Positions 1 through 10,720 of a stretch of 64,000 bases of DNA are shown one piece after another. Where the stretch lies: assembly GCA_025766275.1 (NCBI GenBank), contig JAFKAC010000005.1, positions 1,922,001-1,986,000 of the forward strand, written 5' to 3'. Both the position numbers and the translations under genes were made by a program. The notes under the pieces are model-generated. The model did not search any database and was not told the DNA's origin. It worked only from the letters and a program-made list of their open reading frames with translations. Source of the DNA: Lactarius indigo (taxonomy: Eukaryota; Basidiomycota; Agaricomycetes; Russulales; Russulaceae). How positions within the stretch are numbered: the first letter of the stretch is position 1; the number at the start of each line of letters is the position of its first letter.

Positions 1-480
1 GCGCTCCTTGGCGACGAAGAAAATTCAATGCGAAGAACAACCGGGATCTGATCGCCTTCGAGCTACGAATAGAAGGTAGAAGGCAAGCATCACTCCGAGA
101 ATATAGTCTCGGGTGTCACGCATTTTTCCTAGAATGCGGCGTCGATGGGGATGTACAAGACAAGTATGACACAATCCGCACCATACAGAAGGCCGGAGAT
201 GGCACGAATGCTGCTTAACCGTGGTGTTAAGTTGAATGCGAAGAATCCCGTGGAGAGACTGCGTCGCATGTGGTGTCACGAAGCAGGTATGAGTCGCAAG
301 ATGACGCTCGCGTTACACAGCTGTTACTGGAGCGCGGAGTGGACGTGAATGCAGAAGACCAGGCTCACGACTCCACATTACGTTCTGCGTTCTACAGTGG
401 GAAACTCGAGATCACACACGTACTTCTTGACCACGGTGCAACGGCGAACGCGAAGAACGGTCGTGGCCCGGGTTTATGAG
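1..480 (+). pseudogene. Decayed ankyrin-repeat gene fragment (left edge cut)
   Basis: Several ankyrin-like stretches can be read on the plus strand but in different frames. One near 10-70 reads FNAKNNRDLIAFELR. One near 196-240 has LLNRGVKLNAKN. One at about 315-460 has LLLERGVDVNAED followed by HVLLDHGATANAKN. The recurring pattern of two leucines, R/H-G, then V/A-N-A is the end of helix 2 and the loop of an ankyrin repeat, a protein-interaction module. No single open frame joins the pieces and the last one stops at about 479. The gene begins outside the window. I call it a broken remnant. A heavily interrupted live gene with unusual introns is possible but less likely. Confidence 0.55.
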
Positions 481-1542
481 ACCGCATCTTTGTCGTGAAA
501 GCGGATCCAGAGAAGAGAATAGAATTAAAGGGGCGGTTTCGTTATTCCCATGGACAGCTTGTAATACACAATCGACGAGTCTTCTGCGTTGATAGCTAAA
601 AACAACTCTCCGGGAGGTTCGAATCCACTGAAAGCGGACTTGAGCCTGGATTTTTTTTGTTTTATTTCCTTTCATCTCTAAAGAAGCTGTCAACGTACCA
701 ACTCATAGAGAGAGACTCGGCTAACGAACAAGGAACGACGGATGTGAGTGTGTTCTTCTGAAAAAAGGCACAAGCCCATCATTTCGGGTAAACATGACGG
801 ATCAGACAACTTCTGACTCACGTTCTCTGGTCGACGACCCTGAAACCCATACCTCTCGCACGTAGGAAGGTTCACGAGCTCTAAATCGCTCCACTGCTGT
901 ACTGTTCGTATGTTCAGAACCCTTTATTCTAAGGTGCTGATTAACAACCCACCTAATAAAAGGTCGTTGTATGTCTGGAAAATTGCACTCGCCGTGCGCG
1001 GGTATCGCTGGACAGCTCCTTTAAGAGGGAGGTACTTGGAGTGTTTGTCAATGAAAGAAGGCTAGAATCTATGCCGAATCTCACTGTTGGATGTGATTCC
1101 ATCAAACCAAAGCGATGCGACAAGGGGTCACAATTCGGGATACCAGCGGTACCTGCGCGGTACCTGCTACCCAGTTGTCACGTGTTGCAACATGTAGCTG
1201 ATCTGGCTTTGCCAGGGCAAGGCAACTCGAACACGTGCGCCAAACCACTGGCAGTCACAGGCACTGCACCCCTTCATTACAGGTGACTATCCAGTCAAGT
1301 GTAGTGTCTAGGCGGTCTGAGGCAAGGTCGAACTTGAAGCATCAAAGTACTGAGCAGGCCAAATGTAGTTAGTCCCGAAATCTCTTGACCTTATGGTCTC
1401 ACTTCGTCCTGGACTTCGTCGACCCAAACACAAAAACGATAATGACAAGATCGACACCCTTAATTACTGTACCTTGTGCCACAGCGGCTACTTACCTTTC
1501 AATCCTCTCTGTCTGGCTGGTCAAACCTTATTCAGGCAGGGC
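481..1542. other. Intergenic, with the upstream flank of DUF6534 copy 1
   Basis: I see no supported gene from 481 to about 1370. The last part, about 1380-1590, is clearly similar to the sequence upstream of DUF6534 copy 6 read on the minus strand (about 52,150 down to 51,976). Both contain a stretch like ACAAAAACGATAATGA and a leader running into the start codon. This shared flank shows that the duplication carried the promoter along with the gene. Confidence 0.5.
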
Positions 1543-1551
1543 TTTATATAT
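1543..1551 (+). promoter_or_regulatory. TATA-like element of DUF6534 copy 1
   Basis: TTTATATAT lies about 45 bases before the ATG at 1595. An equivalent TATATA motif sits about 30-50 bases before the start codon in four of the five other copies, which makes chance less likely. Confidence 0.55.
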
Positions 1552-1594
1552 CCCCCGATCCTCCCGACCTCGAGGATAACTCGATTGCAACAAC

Positions 1595-3646
1595 ATGCCT
1601 AGCTCTCCTGTCGTCGACATCCGCAATTCCTTCGGGGCCGCTTTTGTCGGGCTGCTTGTCAGTACTATGTCAGTCCTCCTTTGCGCTCTTCTTTACTGGT
1701 ATTTTCTCCTAAACAAGTGAACTTATAGGCTCTTTGGTCTGACAATCGGGCAGGCGTAAGCTCGAGTGAACGCGTTCTCCTTTCTCGCGCTGACTTCGGC
1801 AAATTTATTATTCTTGCAGATGGATATACTTTTGGTAACTAATACTTGTCTCCGGATGCAACAAACTAACCAGTCCCAGGCACGGTCGGAATAAAGACCG
1901 GAGGGCACTCAAATTCTTCATCGGGTTCTTACTGTGCGTAGTGTTTCTCAGGTTCCAGCGCGTCCACATTGCCATGTTTCAATAGAATCACGGAGACCTT
2001 TCACACGATTCTATGTGTTTATGCGTTATACTGGTAAGACCACAATACACACTTTGTCCACCGTGTGTTCATTACGTTAGGTACCTCATCCTGAATTTTG
2101 GAAATCTCGAGAACTTGGGTAACAATATGTGGTGAGTCAACCTGTTTTGGGGCAGGTACTAGTAGGTCATTTTTGATCTGTACCTCAGGGCAATGAACGT
2201 ACGTCACCCTGAACTATCATACCTCTGTAATCACTCACCCGTCCGTCTGATGTGACTTAGCTTCAGGCCATGATCAGTGTACGTTTTACAGTCAGTAATG
2301 TGTCACGTACTAATTGAGGGTCACTGCAGTCCATACCTGGCTCTGCCGTACAGTTGTTCGTCGTTTCCGCACTATCTCAAACTGTTATTGTCCTAATGCA
2401 GCGTAGTTATTACGCAAGACGAATTTACCTCGGTGAGTTTTTCTTCTGTCAGTTACTGCACTGCCGGGCTACGACTGATTTTCTATCAGTGAGCGAAAGC
2501 TTCTTCTTCCCGATAGTCATCGTAAGTTATTGTGGTTGACTGACCGGGGCGCTTCTGATTGTGCTTTCGCAGGTGGCATTAGTCGTTGGCGGCAATTGTA
2601 AGAGCTCTTGTTATCCCTGAGAGATACATCCATAATCATCTTCCTTCGCATCTTTTGTAGCTATCTCATATTGTAAGTTGCTCGCTTTCTGATCGCCTTT
2701 GAATTCTTTCCAAACTTCGCATGCTAGTTGTCATCGCAAAAGGGTAGGTGAGGTTCCTCCTTGAGTGTATCAAATAATCGAAGCCCGTCGTTAGGTTCGC
2801 TGAAAAGCGATTCTCTGTGGTTCGCTCCTTATATGTATGTTCCGACTTACACCACATTCAGGCACGCTAACAACTTGATAGTGGCTGTCATGTTTAGCGA
2901 TGACCTCAGCCGTTTTGGTGGATATCTTGGTTGCTGGAGTGATGTGCTGGTCCCTCTACCGCAAGAAGACCGGGTTCGCGGGGTGAGCTTTACCCTTTTG
3001 ACGTTTATCTCGTCGATCTAGCTGACGTTCACGCGCAGAACTGATTCCGTGATCATGACCCTGATGGCTTACACCATTAATTCGGGTTTGCTGACAAGGT
3101 GAATTCCTTGTCTACGTTGGTCAATGACCTGAAACTAACTTAAGCAGCCTCCTTGGTACCGCCATGACCATCAGCGTAAGAAATTTCATCTCAACTTTTA
3201 CCTTTTGAGACTTCTTATTTTACGACCAGTACATAATTACGCCTTCCTCTATGATTTCTGTGGCATTTTTCTGGATAATGGGTAAATGTATGTTCACAGT
3301 AGTCTCAGGCGCAGATATCATGGCAGCTAACATTTGTCCTGCAGGCTATGTAAACTCTTTGCTTGCCATGTGAGGAGCCCGTTTGGTGTGGGCCCGACTT
3401 CTCACTGTCTCACTTTCAGGCTGAACAGTCGGGATTACGTCCGCGAGCAGTTATCCGCCGGCCACCCGGATAACGCATTCAACCTTGTCTTCGATCCGAA
3501 TGGAACCACCAAGTGTGACCTACGAGTCTAAGTTTAGGCAACCTGGTGTCTCTGTCACTGTTCACCGTTCCACCACATCGGACTTTGCACTGAGCAAACC
3601 TGATCACAATATCGGGCCTACTTTCGATGTTCCAGAACAGGTATAA
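1595..3646 (+). CDS. DUF6534-like multi-pass membrane protein, copy 1 (one frameshift near the C-terminus)
   Basis: Spliced by eye, the gene begins with exons 1595-1668, 1729-1755 and a 15-base micro-exon at 1820-1834, and continues through roughly 18-20 short exons. The product starts with FGAAFVGLLVST and LFGLTI, then WIYFW, a YLILNFGNLENL segment and a KTGFAR...TDSV...LMAYTINSGLLTS block, and ends with CYVNSLLAMLNSRDYV. These match the agaricomycete DUF6534 family: hydrophobic helices, the cytosolic R-TDS motif and the terminal LNSR motif. It is probably a membrane protein of about 330 residues; its function is unknown. The TAA seen near 1836 lies inside an intron and is not a nonsense codon. 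Relative to copy 6, one extra T at about 3484-3486 shifts the last exon: the shifted frame stops at 3531, while the family-like tail runs to 3646. That base may be a sequencing error. Copy 1 is most like copy 6 in tail and promoter. Confidence 0.72.
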
Positions 3647-4154
3647 TACTTGGACCTGCTCGCGACTCCCATATTGATGGAAATCTATATGAAGGACACA
3701 ATTATCGATATCGTTCCTTCTCAAGGCCAAAGTCAAATGTCGGAATCGAGTGCGTAGAGCCCTTGGTAGAGCCTTAGTACGATCACGGTGCAACTTTGAG
3801 GAGAAGGTACTGCCGTACTGCAGAGCTTGTACTATAGCCTAACACTCGTTACCTATTCCTATATTCATGTGGTGAGCGCGGTGTTACTACTGTACGAGTA
3901 GGTATGGGGGAGTTGCCGGAGGACAAATGCAAGTACTCTCACGGTCGGCTGTCCTCTCTGAGAATCCAATTCCAATCCAGATACTTCCTGGGATCTCATA
4001 TCAGCGATCGAGGCCCATCTTTATCACGTTCCCTTCCACCGACCGACCGACCCGGGCCGACTTGTTCCTTGTTCCTTAGACGTCGGTCACGTGACACACT
4101 CTATTCAGAGTCGCGGTACGTGTTTGTGTCAACGTTGACTCTAAGTGCTCTTCA
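3647..4154. other. Intergenic: DUF6534 3' flank and FEN1 upstream region
   Basis: Bases about 3650-3810 resemble the sequence downstream of copies 2-6, with a shared core TCTCAAGGCCAAAGTC. This shows the duplicated unit extends past the stop codon. The remainder up to 4154 is the FEN1 upstream region, with short (ACCG)n and CTTGTTC repeats at about 4040-4076. I see no gene. Confidence 0.5.
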
Positions 4155-5973
4155 ATGGGAATCAAAGGCCTGACCGCGCTCATCTCAGAACATGCTCCGA
4201 AGGCCATTCGTGTACGCGCCTCACATAGATGGTTCCCAGTATTCACTGACGCGACATATACAGGAGCACGATATCAAAAACCTCTTCGGTCGCAAAGTCG
4301 CCATCGACGCGTCCATGTCCATATACCAGTTCCTCATCGCCGTTCGTCAAAGAGACGGCGAAATGCTGATGAACGAAGCGGGAGAGACGACGAGGTACAG
4401 GAACACTTTCTCTCTCGTTAGTTCCGTGCGCGACCGTGACGTCGGCGCCACACAGTCACCTAATGGGATTCTTCTATCGCACAATCCGAATCGTCGAAAA
4501 TGGCATCAAGCCAGCATATGTTTTCGATGGAAAGCCCCCAGAACTCAAAGCCTGGCGTGGTACGTCGTCGTCCCCTCCCTACGCGCGTTCCATCCTAACG
4601 GTTCTGGGTCCTACAGCTGGCAAAACGGTTTGAAAGGCGCGAAGAAGCAAAAGCAGACGGAGAAGAGGCTAAGGAAACAGGTCCGTTTTGGAGACACGTG
4701 CACTTCTGGGCTACCGCTGATCGTGTGCGTGACGCAGGTACCGCGGAAGAGGTCGAGCGTTTCTCGCGACGGACAGTCAAAGTGACCCGCGAAGCACAAC
4801 GAGGAGTGCCGTAGGCTCCTCAGGTTAATGGGAATTCCTGTCGTAATCGTACGGTCCAACGACCTATTTCGATTGATTCTACCCCCTAATTGCCCACTAG
4901 GCACCATCAGAAGCTGAGGCCCAATGCGCGGAACTCGCCCGTGGTGGAAAGGTGCTTTGATTTTCTTCCAAATAACCGGTTTGATGGACCCACACGATGG
5001 GATACAGGTATACGCGGCGGGATCTGAGGACATGGACACGCTTACGTTCAATGCGCCAATTCTTTACCGCCATCTTACGTTCTCGGAGGCGAAAAAGGAG
5101 CCCATAAGCGAAATTAACTTGAAACTCGCGCTCGAGGGACTCCAGATGGACATGTCCCAATTCATCGATCTATGTATCCTACTTGGTTGCGACTACCTCG
5201 AACCTATCAAGGGAATCGGGCCCAAGTCGGCTTTGAAGCTAGTGCGTGAGTTTGGTGGGCTCGAAGGTATCGTGGAGAATTTGCGAGAAAAGTGCGTATT
5301 TATTTATTCATTTATTTCGCATCATGTCTCTGACTGACAATGGGAATAGGCAAGCAGAAAAAGAAGGAAGCCGCAGCAGATAAGGAGGACGGGAAGAAAC
5401 GAAAGGGAGGTGTTCAGGTTCCTGAAGAGTGGCCGTGGGAGGAGGCCAAAAAAGTCTTCGCAGAACCAGACGTGACGCCTGCAGATCAGATTCAGGTGCG
5501 TCGATCGTACACTTTTACCAACGGGATTGTGGATTGATCCGCTTGCTCGACGCTTGCAGCTAGAATGGGAGACACCAAACGTCGAAGGACTCGTCGACTT
5601 TCTGGTGAAGGAGAAGGGATTCAAGTGAGCAGCCTTATCCGATTCATGCCGAGGGGCGATGCTGATGAGGGACTAGTGAGGAGCGCGTTCGCAAAGGCGC
5701 AGAGAAGCTCGCTAAATCCCTGAACGCGAAGCAGCAAGGTCGACTAGATGGTTTCTTCACCGCAGCACCAAATACCTCGGCGCCAAAGAAGGCGGCGTCT
5801 GCTAAGGACGCCGCTACAAAGGCGAAGGATGCGAAGGGTAAAGGTACGAAGCGCAAGGTGAGCCCGCTGCGTTCGTATGACCTTGATGTGTATACTCACA
5901 CCGTATTTATGCACTCAAGGCAGAAGACAAGGAGGAGACGAAGGCTGGCAAAAAATCTAAGGCTAAAAAGTGA
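4155..5973 (+). CDS. FEN1: Flap endonuclease 1 (FEN1/Rad27), three apparent +1 frameshifts
   Basis: FEN1 cuts 5' flaps during Okazaki fragment maturation and long-patch base excision repair in the nucleus, working with PCNA. The N-terminus [15 protein letters not shown] and the metal ligand in VAIDAS (D34) are exact family hallmarks. Further catalytic acids are visible in [31 protein letters not shown] and [19 protein letters not shown] (helix-hairpin-helix). QGRLDGFF near the end is a PCNA-binding PIP box, followed by a lysine-rich tail. Exons are separated by short introns (first donor GTACGC at 4212). Three single extra bases break the frame: a T at 4553, an A at about 4792 and one A in the run 5358-5362. 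Removing any of them restores family sequence exactly. Because this gene is normally single copy and important, sequencing error is likelier than decay. It runs convergently toward isocitrate lyase. Confidence 0.93.
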
Positions 5974-6452
5974 ATTTTTCAAAAATCTACTATTAGTTAG
6001 AGATTTGTACATGTATCCGTATGAACGTACACTCTATATTCTTACACTATTATGTTACGCTTTACCAAGTACAACGCCGCGAACTCGTGATGACGGGCGT
6101 GCTCGTCCGTCAACGACTCAAAGAGAGGGTATAGCACGTCCGTATTTCTTTTGTTGCAAAGCGGCGTGAGCAGACGACAGTTCGCATTCTTTTTGGGCCT
6201 CCGTTTCAGGAAACTCGGGGCTTTACTGGGAGTCTTTTTTTCTAGAGGCGGTTCATATCGCGATCGACTTTGTGGCATAACTCTTATGCGGTGGAAATGG
6301 TCCATCTTGGTAACGCAACGCAACGACGCCATCACAAGTGACTGAAAATGTATTTTTTCTGGCCCAGCGGGCCCCGAACGTGTACAATATATACATCACT
6401 ACAAAGAATACCGCGACGGGCGCACCATCCAGTGCGGCTCTGCCACAGGAGG
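5974..6452. other. Intergenic between convergent FEN1 and isocitrate lyase
   Basis: This is a 479-base tail-to-tail spacer. I see no gene. It should hold the 3' untranslated ends and polyadenylation signals of both neighbours. Confidence 0.6.
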
Positions 6453-8355
6453 TCATAGTTTGGTCTTCGTGAACTGGGCTTCTGTCACGCCCTTGCCCAT
6501 CGCGGCAGTCGACGAGACACCGCCTGTGACTGTCTTCATCAAGTTGTCAACATAGTCCGCGCCGCTCCACTGCACACGATCGTCAGTCAACACTACGCTT
6601 TCTTGTCCCTCAAAACAAAAAAAGGCGTACCTTTTGGTGGGTGAGCATATCCGTGCCGAGCTCGCGTTCCTTCCGTTGGATAAGCTCAACGTATGCTTTC
6701 ATGCCCTCCGTCGCGAACGCCCCCGCGAAGAGATCCGAGATATATCCGTTCGAATGCAAGCCACCGAGCTGCGCGAAGACGTCAGGGGACGAGACACGGC
6801 ATCGCGGACCGTACGTACCGTAATGAACTGCCACACAAATCCGAGCTTGCCAAGCTCCCACACATAGTCCTTCATGTCCCTGTCACCCAAGGCCCGCCGC
6901 GTCCCAATTGAAGCTCGGGCTGAGGTTATATGCGAGCCACTGCTCTGGGTACGCCCTGTGCACGCCTTCGGCAAACTCGCGCGCCTGCGCGAGGATTGGG
7001 CTCTTCGTCTCCATCCACAGCAGGTCCGCGTACGGCGCGAAAGCGACCGCGCGGTTGACAGCGCACCTGCGTGCCGCCCTGGTAGCGGTAGTACCCCTCG
7101 ACAGTGCGTGGCGAGTCCCAGTCCCAGAACGGCGCGCTGCGGAGGCCAAACTCCTTCTGTGCGATGACCAGCGCCTCGTTGCGCGAGACGTGCGCGACAC
7201 GCGCAGCAAGTTTGGCCAGCGTCGCAGCGGACGCGGATGTCTGAGCGCGCAGGGCATCTGCGAGCGTGTCGCTGTAAAGCTTGATTCCGGCATGGGCGAG
7301 CCAGTCGTCCTCGACGGTCTGCAGCGCGTCGCCCGTTGCACCGCGTGCTGCGGCCTCGCTCATGACTTCGACGAGTGGTCGTGCATTTGCGTTGGTTGAG
7401 CCAAGGATGAACGGGTGGTCGCGCGCGTCGACGTTGCTCGTGATGAGCGTGGCTGCCTCGGAATCCGTGCGCGCAATGGCGAGACAATCGACCCCCATTA
7501 TGTCAAATTGGAGACGGATAGCGACGAGCCGGTTGATGTGCTCTTGGATCGGGACGAGCACTTTGCCGGCCATGTGGCCACATTTTTTAGTTCCGGGCGC
7601 TTGATCTTCAATGTGGATCCCCGCAGCGCCTTTCTCCACGAAAAGCTTGGCAAGCTTCATCGTGGCAGTAAGACCGCCGTGCCCGGTGTCGGCGTCTGCG
7701 ATGATAGGGCGGAGATAGTCAACTGCGGGGGTAGAGGCAAGCTCCGCATCACTCAGACGGGCGCGCTCCTCGCGTTGCTTGCGGTCGTGGAAGAGCTGGG
7801 CGGAGAAAAGATGCTCAACCTTGTTTGGCACAGTGTTGTAGGGGTAATCTTAAAGAATTCCGATTACTCAGGGGGTGAAGGTTCGGTGGTTCAGGCAAAC
7901 GCACCAGCAAGATCCGGGCCAGGTTCGTTTGTACTGGACGCGGTGCTTGATGATTGCCATCCAGACACGTAGACCGTCTCGAGGTATTTCGCCATCTGGG
8001 TGACCTGAACTGGGTCTAGCCTATTGCACACTATTAGTGACCTGCCCTCACAGCTCCGACAGGAATGACGTACGCTCCATATGTGTGAGAGGGTGTGCGT
8101 CTCTTAAAGTGTTCTGTAAAGAGGGAGTATGCCTTCTTGGCGACAACATTGGCGGGATAGGATATGGGGAGTGTGCCACGCTTCGAGACGACGTCTGCGG
8201 CAGTGTATGGTCGCTTTGTCTTAGCGAAGCGAGGGCTCTACAAAGGTGGAAGGTGGTCACGGGATCTGAAGCTGGGTAAAGATCAAACAGCGAACCTTCC
8301 ACCAACGCTCGACCTCTGCGACCTCAGCACGGAATGCAGCTCTCTCGCTTGACAT
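6453..8355 (-). CDS. icl1: Isocitrate lyase (glyoxylate cycle), two apparent +1 frameshifts
   Basis: This enzyme splits isocitrate into glyoxylate and succinate, allowing growth on acetate, fatty acids or C2 units. The start [12 protein letters not shown] at 8355 is followed by [18 protein letters not shown], then [22 protein letters not shown] and [21 protein letters not shown]. The catalytic loop [13 protein letters not shown] carries the active-site cysteine. Later parts are [34 protein letters not shown] and the C-terminal [22 protein letters not shown]. Extra C bases at about 7066 and about 6886 each break the frame once, and family sequence resumes directly in the next frame. The protein ends in T-K-L, which could be a weak type-1 peroxisome signal. 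At least five exons are seen. Known regulation in fungi is by carbon source; nothing in the upstream region proves this here. Confidence 0.93.
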
Positions 8356-8826
8356 GGTCTTGGATAGAGTTGGGTGGTTTGTTGGATTCAAATAACGAGG
8401 ACTCGGAGAGCGAGCTACTTAAGGTCCGCCCTAAGTAGAGGTGGGATATCCTATTTAGGAATCAGGGGATGGATGCATGTGATTTTCCGTCCCGTAGCTT
8501 CCGATCAATTTGTCCGGGGTGCCGACGTAACAAACCAGCGCAAGTTGAGGTTCATGACGAGACGCACTATCTCCGTCATCATCACCAAGGCATCCACCAG
8601 TGCAAATGGTAAATGAGAGGTAAAACATCACGACGTGCCATTACGACGTGCCTTAGCATATAACTGGCTTACACCATCACCAAGTACACCCTCGGTCACC
8701 CGGCTCCATTTCGGTAATCTAATCATATGGTCTGTGGGACTTTGTGTGGAACACAAGTCATGAGGTCTGCACGCCAACATCCTGACAGGTCTGCGCACTT
8801 TTTCGGCCGATACTGTCAACCTAGCG
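8356..8826. other. Intergenic: isocitrate lyase promoter and ALG7 3' end
   Basis: This spacer of 471 bases lies between the isocitrate lyase start and the ALG7 stop, both on the minus strand. It should contain the isocitrate lyase promoter. I see no gene and no motif I would name with confidence. Confidence 0.55.
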
Positions 8827-10616
8827 CTACCGACGATCACCATCATATACCAAATACGCCAAGCCGTAGCGAACGACAAAAGCAACAACGCTCCCCATGA
8901 CCTAGCAGTATTGTCAGCGATTACGTCCCGCGTCGTGAGTAGCTAGAAAGGCGTATCACCTGAACCGCGATGAGAGCTTGTGTCAGGCGTTTTTCGCGCA
9001 TCGGCCCCAGACGCAACAGCAACACGTTCAAAAGAGTCAGATTGGTCGCCTCAAGTATCGTCCCATCCGGGAGCGTCGTAAGTTCAGTAAAGCCGAGTCC
9101 CGCTAGCACTTGCAACACGACGGTGGAAAGCCGCGGCGGCCGCTTCAGAAACTGGGCTTTAGACGGGTACAAGAGGTGTGTGTCTGGGTCGAAGCTAGGC
9201 ACACGTGAGTACGTACGCGCTGTGGCGGCGTTTAGGTGGGCTCGTACCGGGGAACACGATGTCGTGGGCAAGGGACGAGCCCAAATAATTGAGGACAGGA
9301 AAGAACAAAGTTGAATATCTGCGGGAGGAAGAAGAGGAGAAGCGTCTTGGAAAAGTGCGCCTGGATGCCCACGACCGCGAATGCCATGCCCGTCACGTAG
9401 CAGAGCGTATCGCCTGGGAACGCAAGCGAGGGATACCTGTTCGCCCGGTCCGATGCGTCAATGTCAGTTTCAGGGATCACGTTACGTACGACAAAGCGGA
9501 TTTACACACCAGTTGTGGTACAAGAAGCCAAGACAGACACCCACGAGCGGGAGCATAAAGTACAGACTGAAGAGGTGACGCTCGACCAATTCTGTACTGC
9601 CATATGCCATGCCCGCGCTCCAGACGCCGCCTACTTCAACCTCTGCGCGACTCCCAAGGAGATGTAGTGGGACGCGGAAATCGGCTGGCCAAGGAAGATA
9701 GAGCAGATCGTTGAGGGCCACAGAGATAGCGATCACGACCGCCTGTGACGCCTCGGACCCGTTGATACCAGCGAGGATATTGATGCTATTCGTAGAGAAG
9801 GTGGAGAGAAGCGCCATGTACAAGTAGTACAAAGGACCTAGGCCACACATGCATCAGAGGGACTACCTTCTACCTCGAGGAACAAAGAGGTCACGTACCA
9901 AGATTCAAGAGGGAGCCAAAGAGTGGTCGGAAGGGGATGGGGACTACAATGTGAGTGTTTCCATTGTCGGCATAGTAAACCATTAATAACGGAATGGATG
10001 CGATGATAGGAATAGGTATCTTGTGTCTCCAGCGGATATCAAAGATGTCGTCCAAGAAGCCGAGCATGGTGGCAATGAGGAGCGAGAGAAGCGAAGACAA
10101 GTAAACCGAAAGCTACAATTATCATTAGCCTCCATGCACAAGAACGAAGAGGGTGCCGCACTTGGTAGTGGGGGAAAGCGTTGATGACAATACCCTCACG
10201 GACGGTATATTGCGCCTGTGACCCATTCAAAGAGACCGAGGAGAATGCAAACGGAATAAATAATATTAGTAGGAGGATATATACTGATGCGCAAACGAGC
10301 CCCATGCTCTCTGGTCTTTCACCCGAGATTAGCAAGGACCACGGTATTGTCAAAGAGGAAGAACACACATTGGCGTGGTGTACGTCTTCAACAGGTCTCG
10401 ACCTTTCAAGTTGGCTTTGACGAAGGTTGGGCCCAGGGCGGGGACGAGATAGACAGTCGCGAGAAGTGCGAAGATGGAGAATCCAACGGAGGCATGGAGA
10501 GCCGGGAGAGGGGGGACAGGATCGACAAGTGGTCGCACGACGAACCAGGCCGCGACGGGGACGAGTGAAAAGAGGACAACGGAGGGCAGAGGACGCGCGG
10601 GGAGCGTGTCGGACAT
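8827..10616 (-). CDS. alg7: UDP-GlcNAc:dolichyl-phosphate GlcNAc-1-phosphotransferase (ALG7/GPT)
   Basis: ALG7 makes GlcNAc-PP-dolichol, the first lipid-linked step of N-glycosylation, in the endoplasmic reticulum membrane. It is the target of tunicamycin. The start [14 protein letters not shown] leads into several hydrophobic helices. Family motifs seen in order are [35 protein letters not shown] (the catalytic Asp pair), [48 protein letters not shown] and the closing [14 protein letters not shown]. The last small exon begins after an intron acceptor at about 8886 and ends in TAG. I see no frame break. It shares a very short upstream spacer of 104 bases with the divergent SET-TAD3 gene. Confidence 0.92.
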
Positions 10617-10720
10617 GGGTGGTGGTCAAGATAGGCGCGTATGGACTGTACGGGCGCGACGTGGAAGGTTGCGATGGCAATGTCAGACATGCGCGCTCGA
10701 CGTGGCCTCAGGCTACTGAG
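10617..10720. promoter_or_regulatory. Short divergent promoter between ALG7 and SET-TAD3
   Basis: Only 104 bases separate the two start codons, so both 5' leaders and core promoters must share this DNA or overlap the other gene. No TATA box is obvious. Whether the two genes are co-regulated cannot be read from sequence alone. Confidence 0.5.

Noticed and set aside
608..632. GGTTCGAATCC, an exact B-box sequence, as a tRNA gene
   Set aside because: The flanks do not form a T-arm stem, and no A box, anticodon arm or acceptor stem is seen.
1835..1838. TAA right after WIYFW in DUF6534 copy 1, first read as a nonsense codon
   Set aside because: All copies have GTA(A/G) here followed by ACTAAC and CAG, so it is the start of an intron; splicing gives continuous family sequence.
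6699..7487. 262-codon open frame on the minus strand, rich in Arg and Ala
   Set aside because: It overlaps isocitrate lyase in another frame. Its composition is a by-product of GC-rich codons, and only its ends coincide with lyase text where the +1 breaks switch frame.
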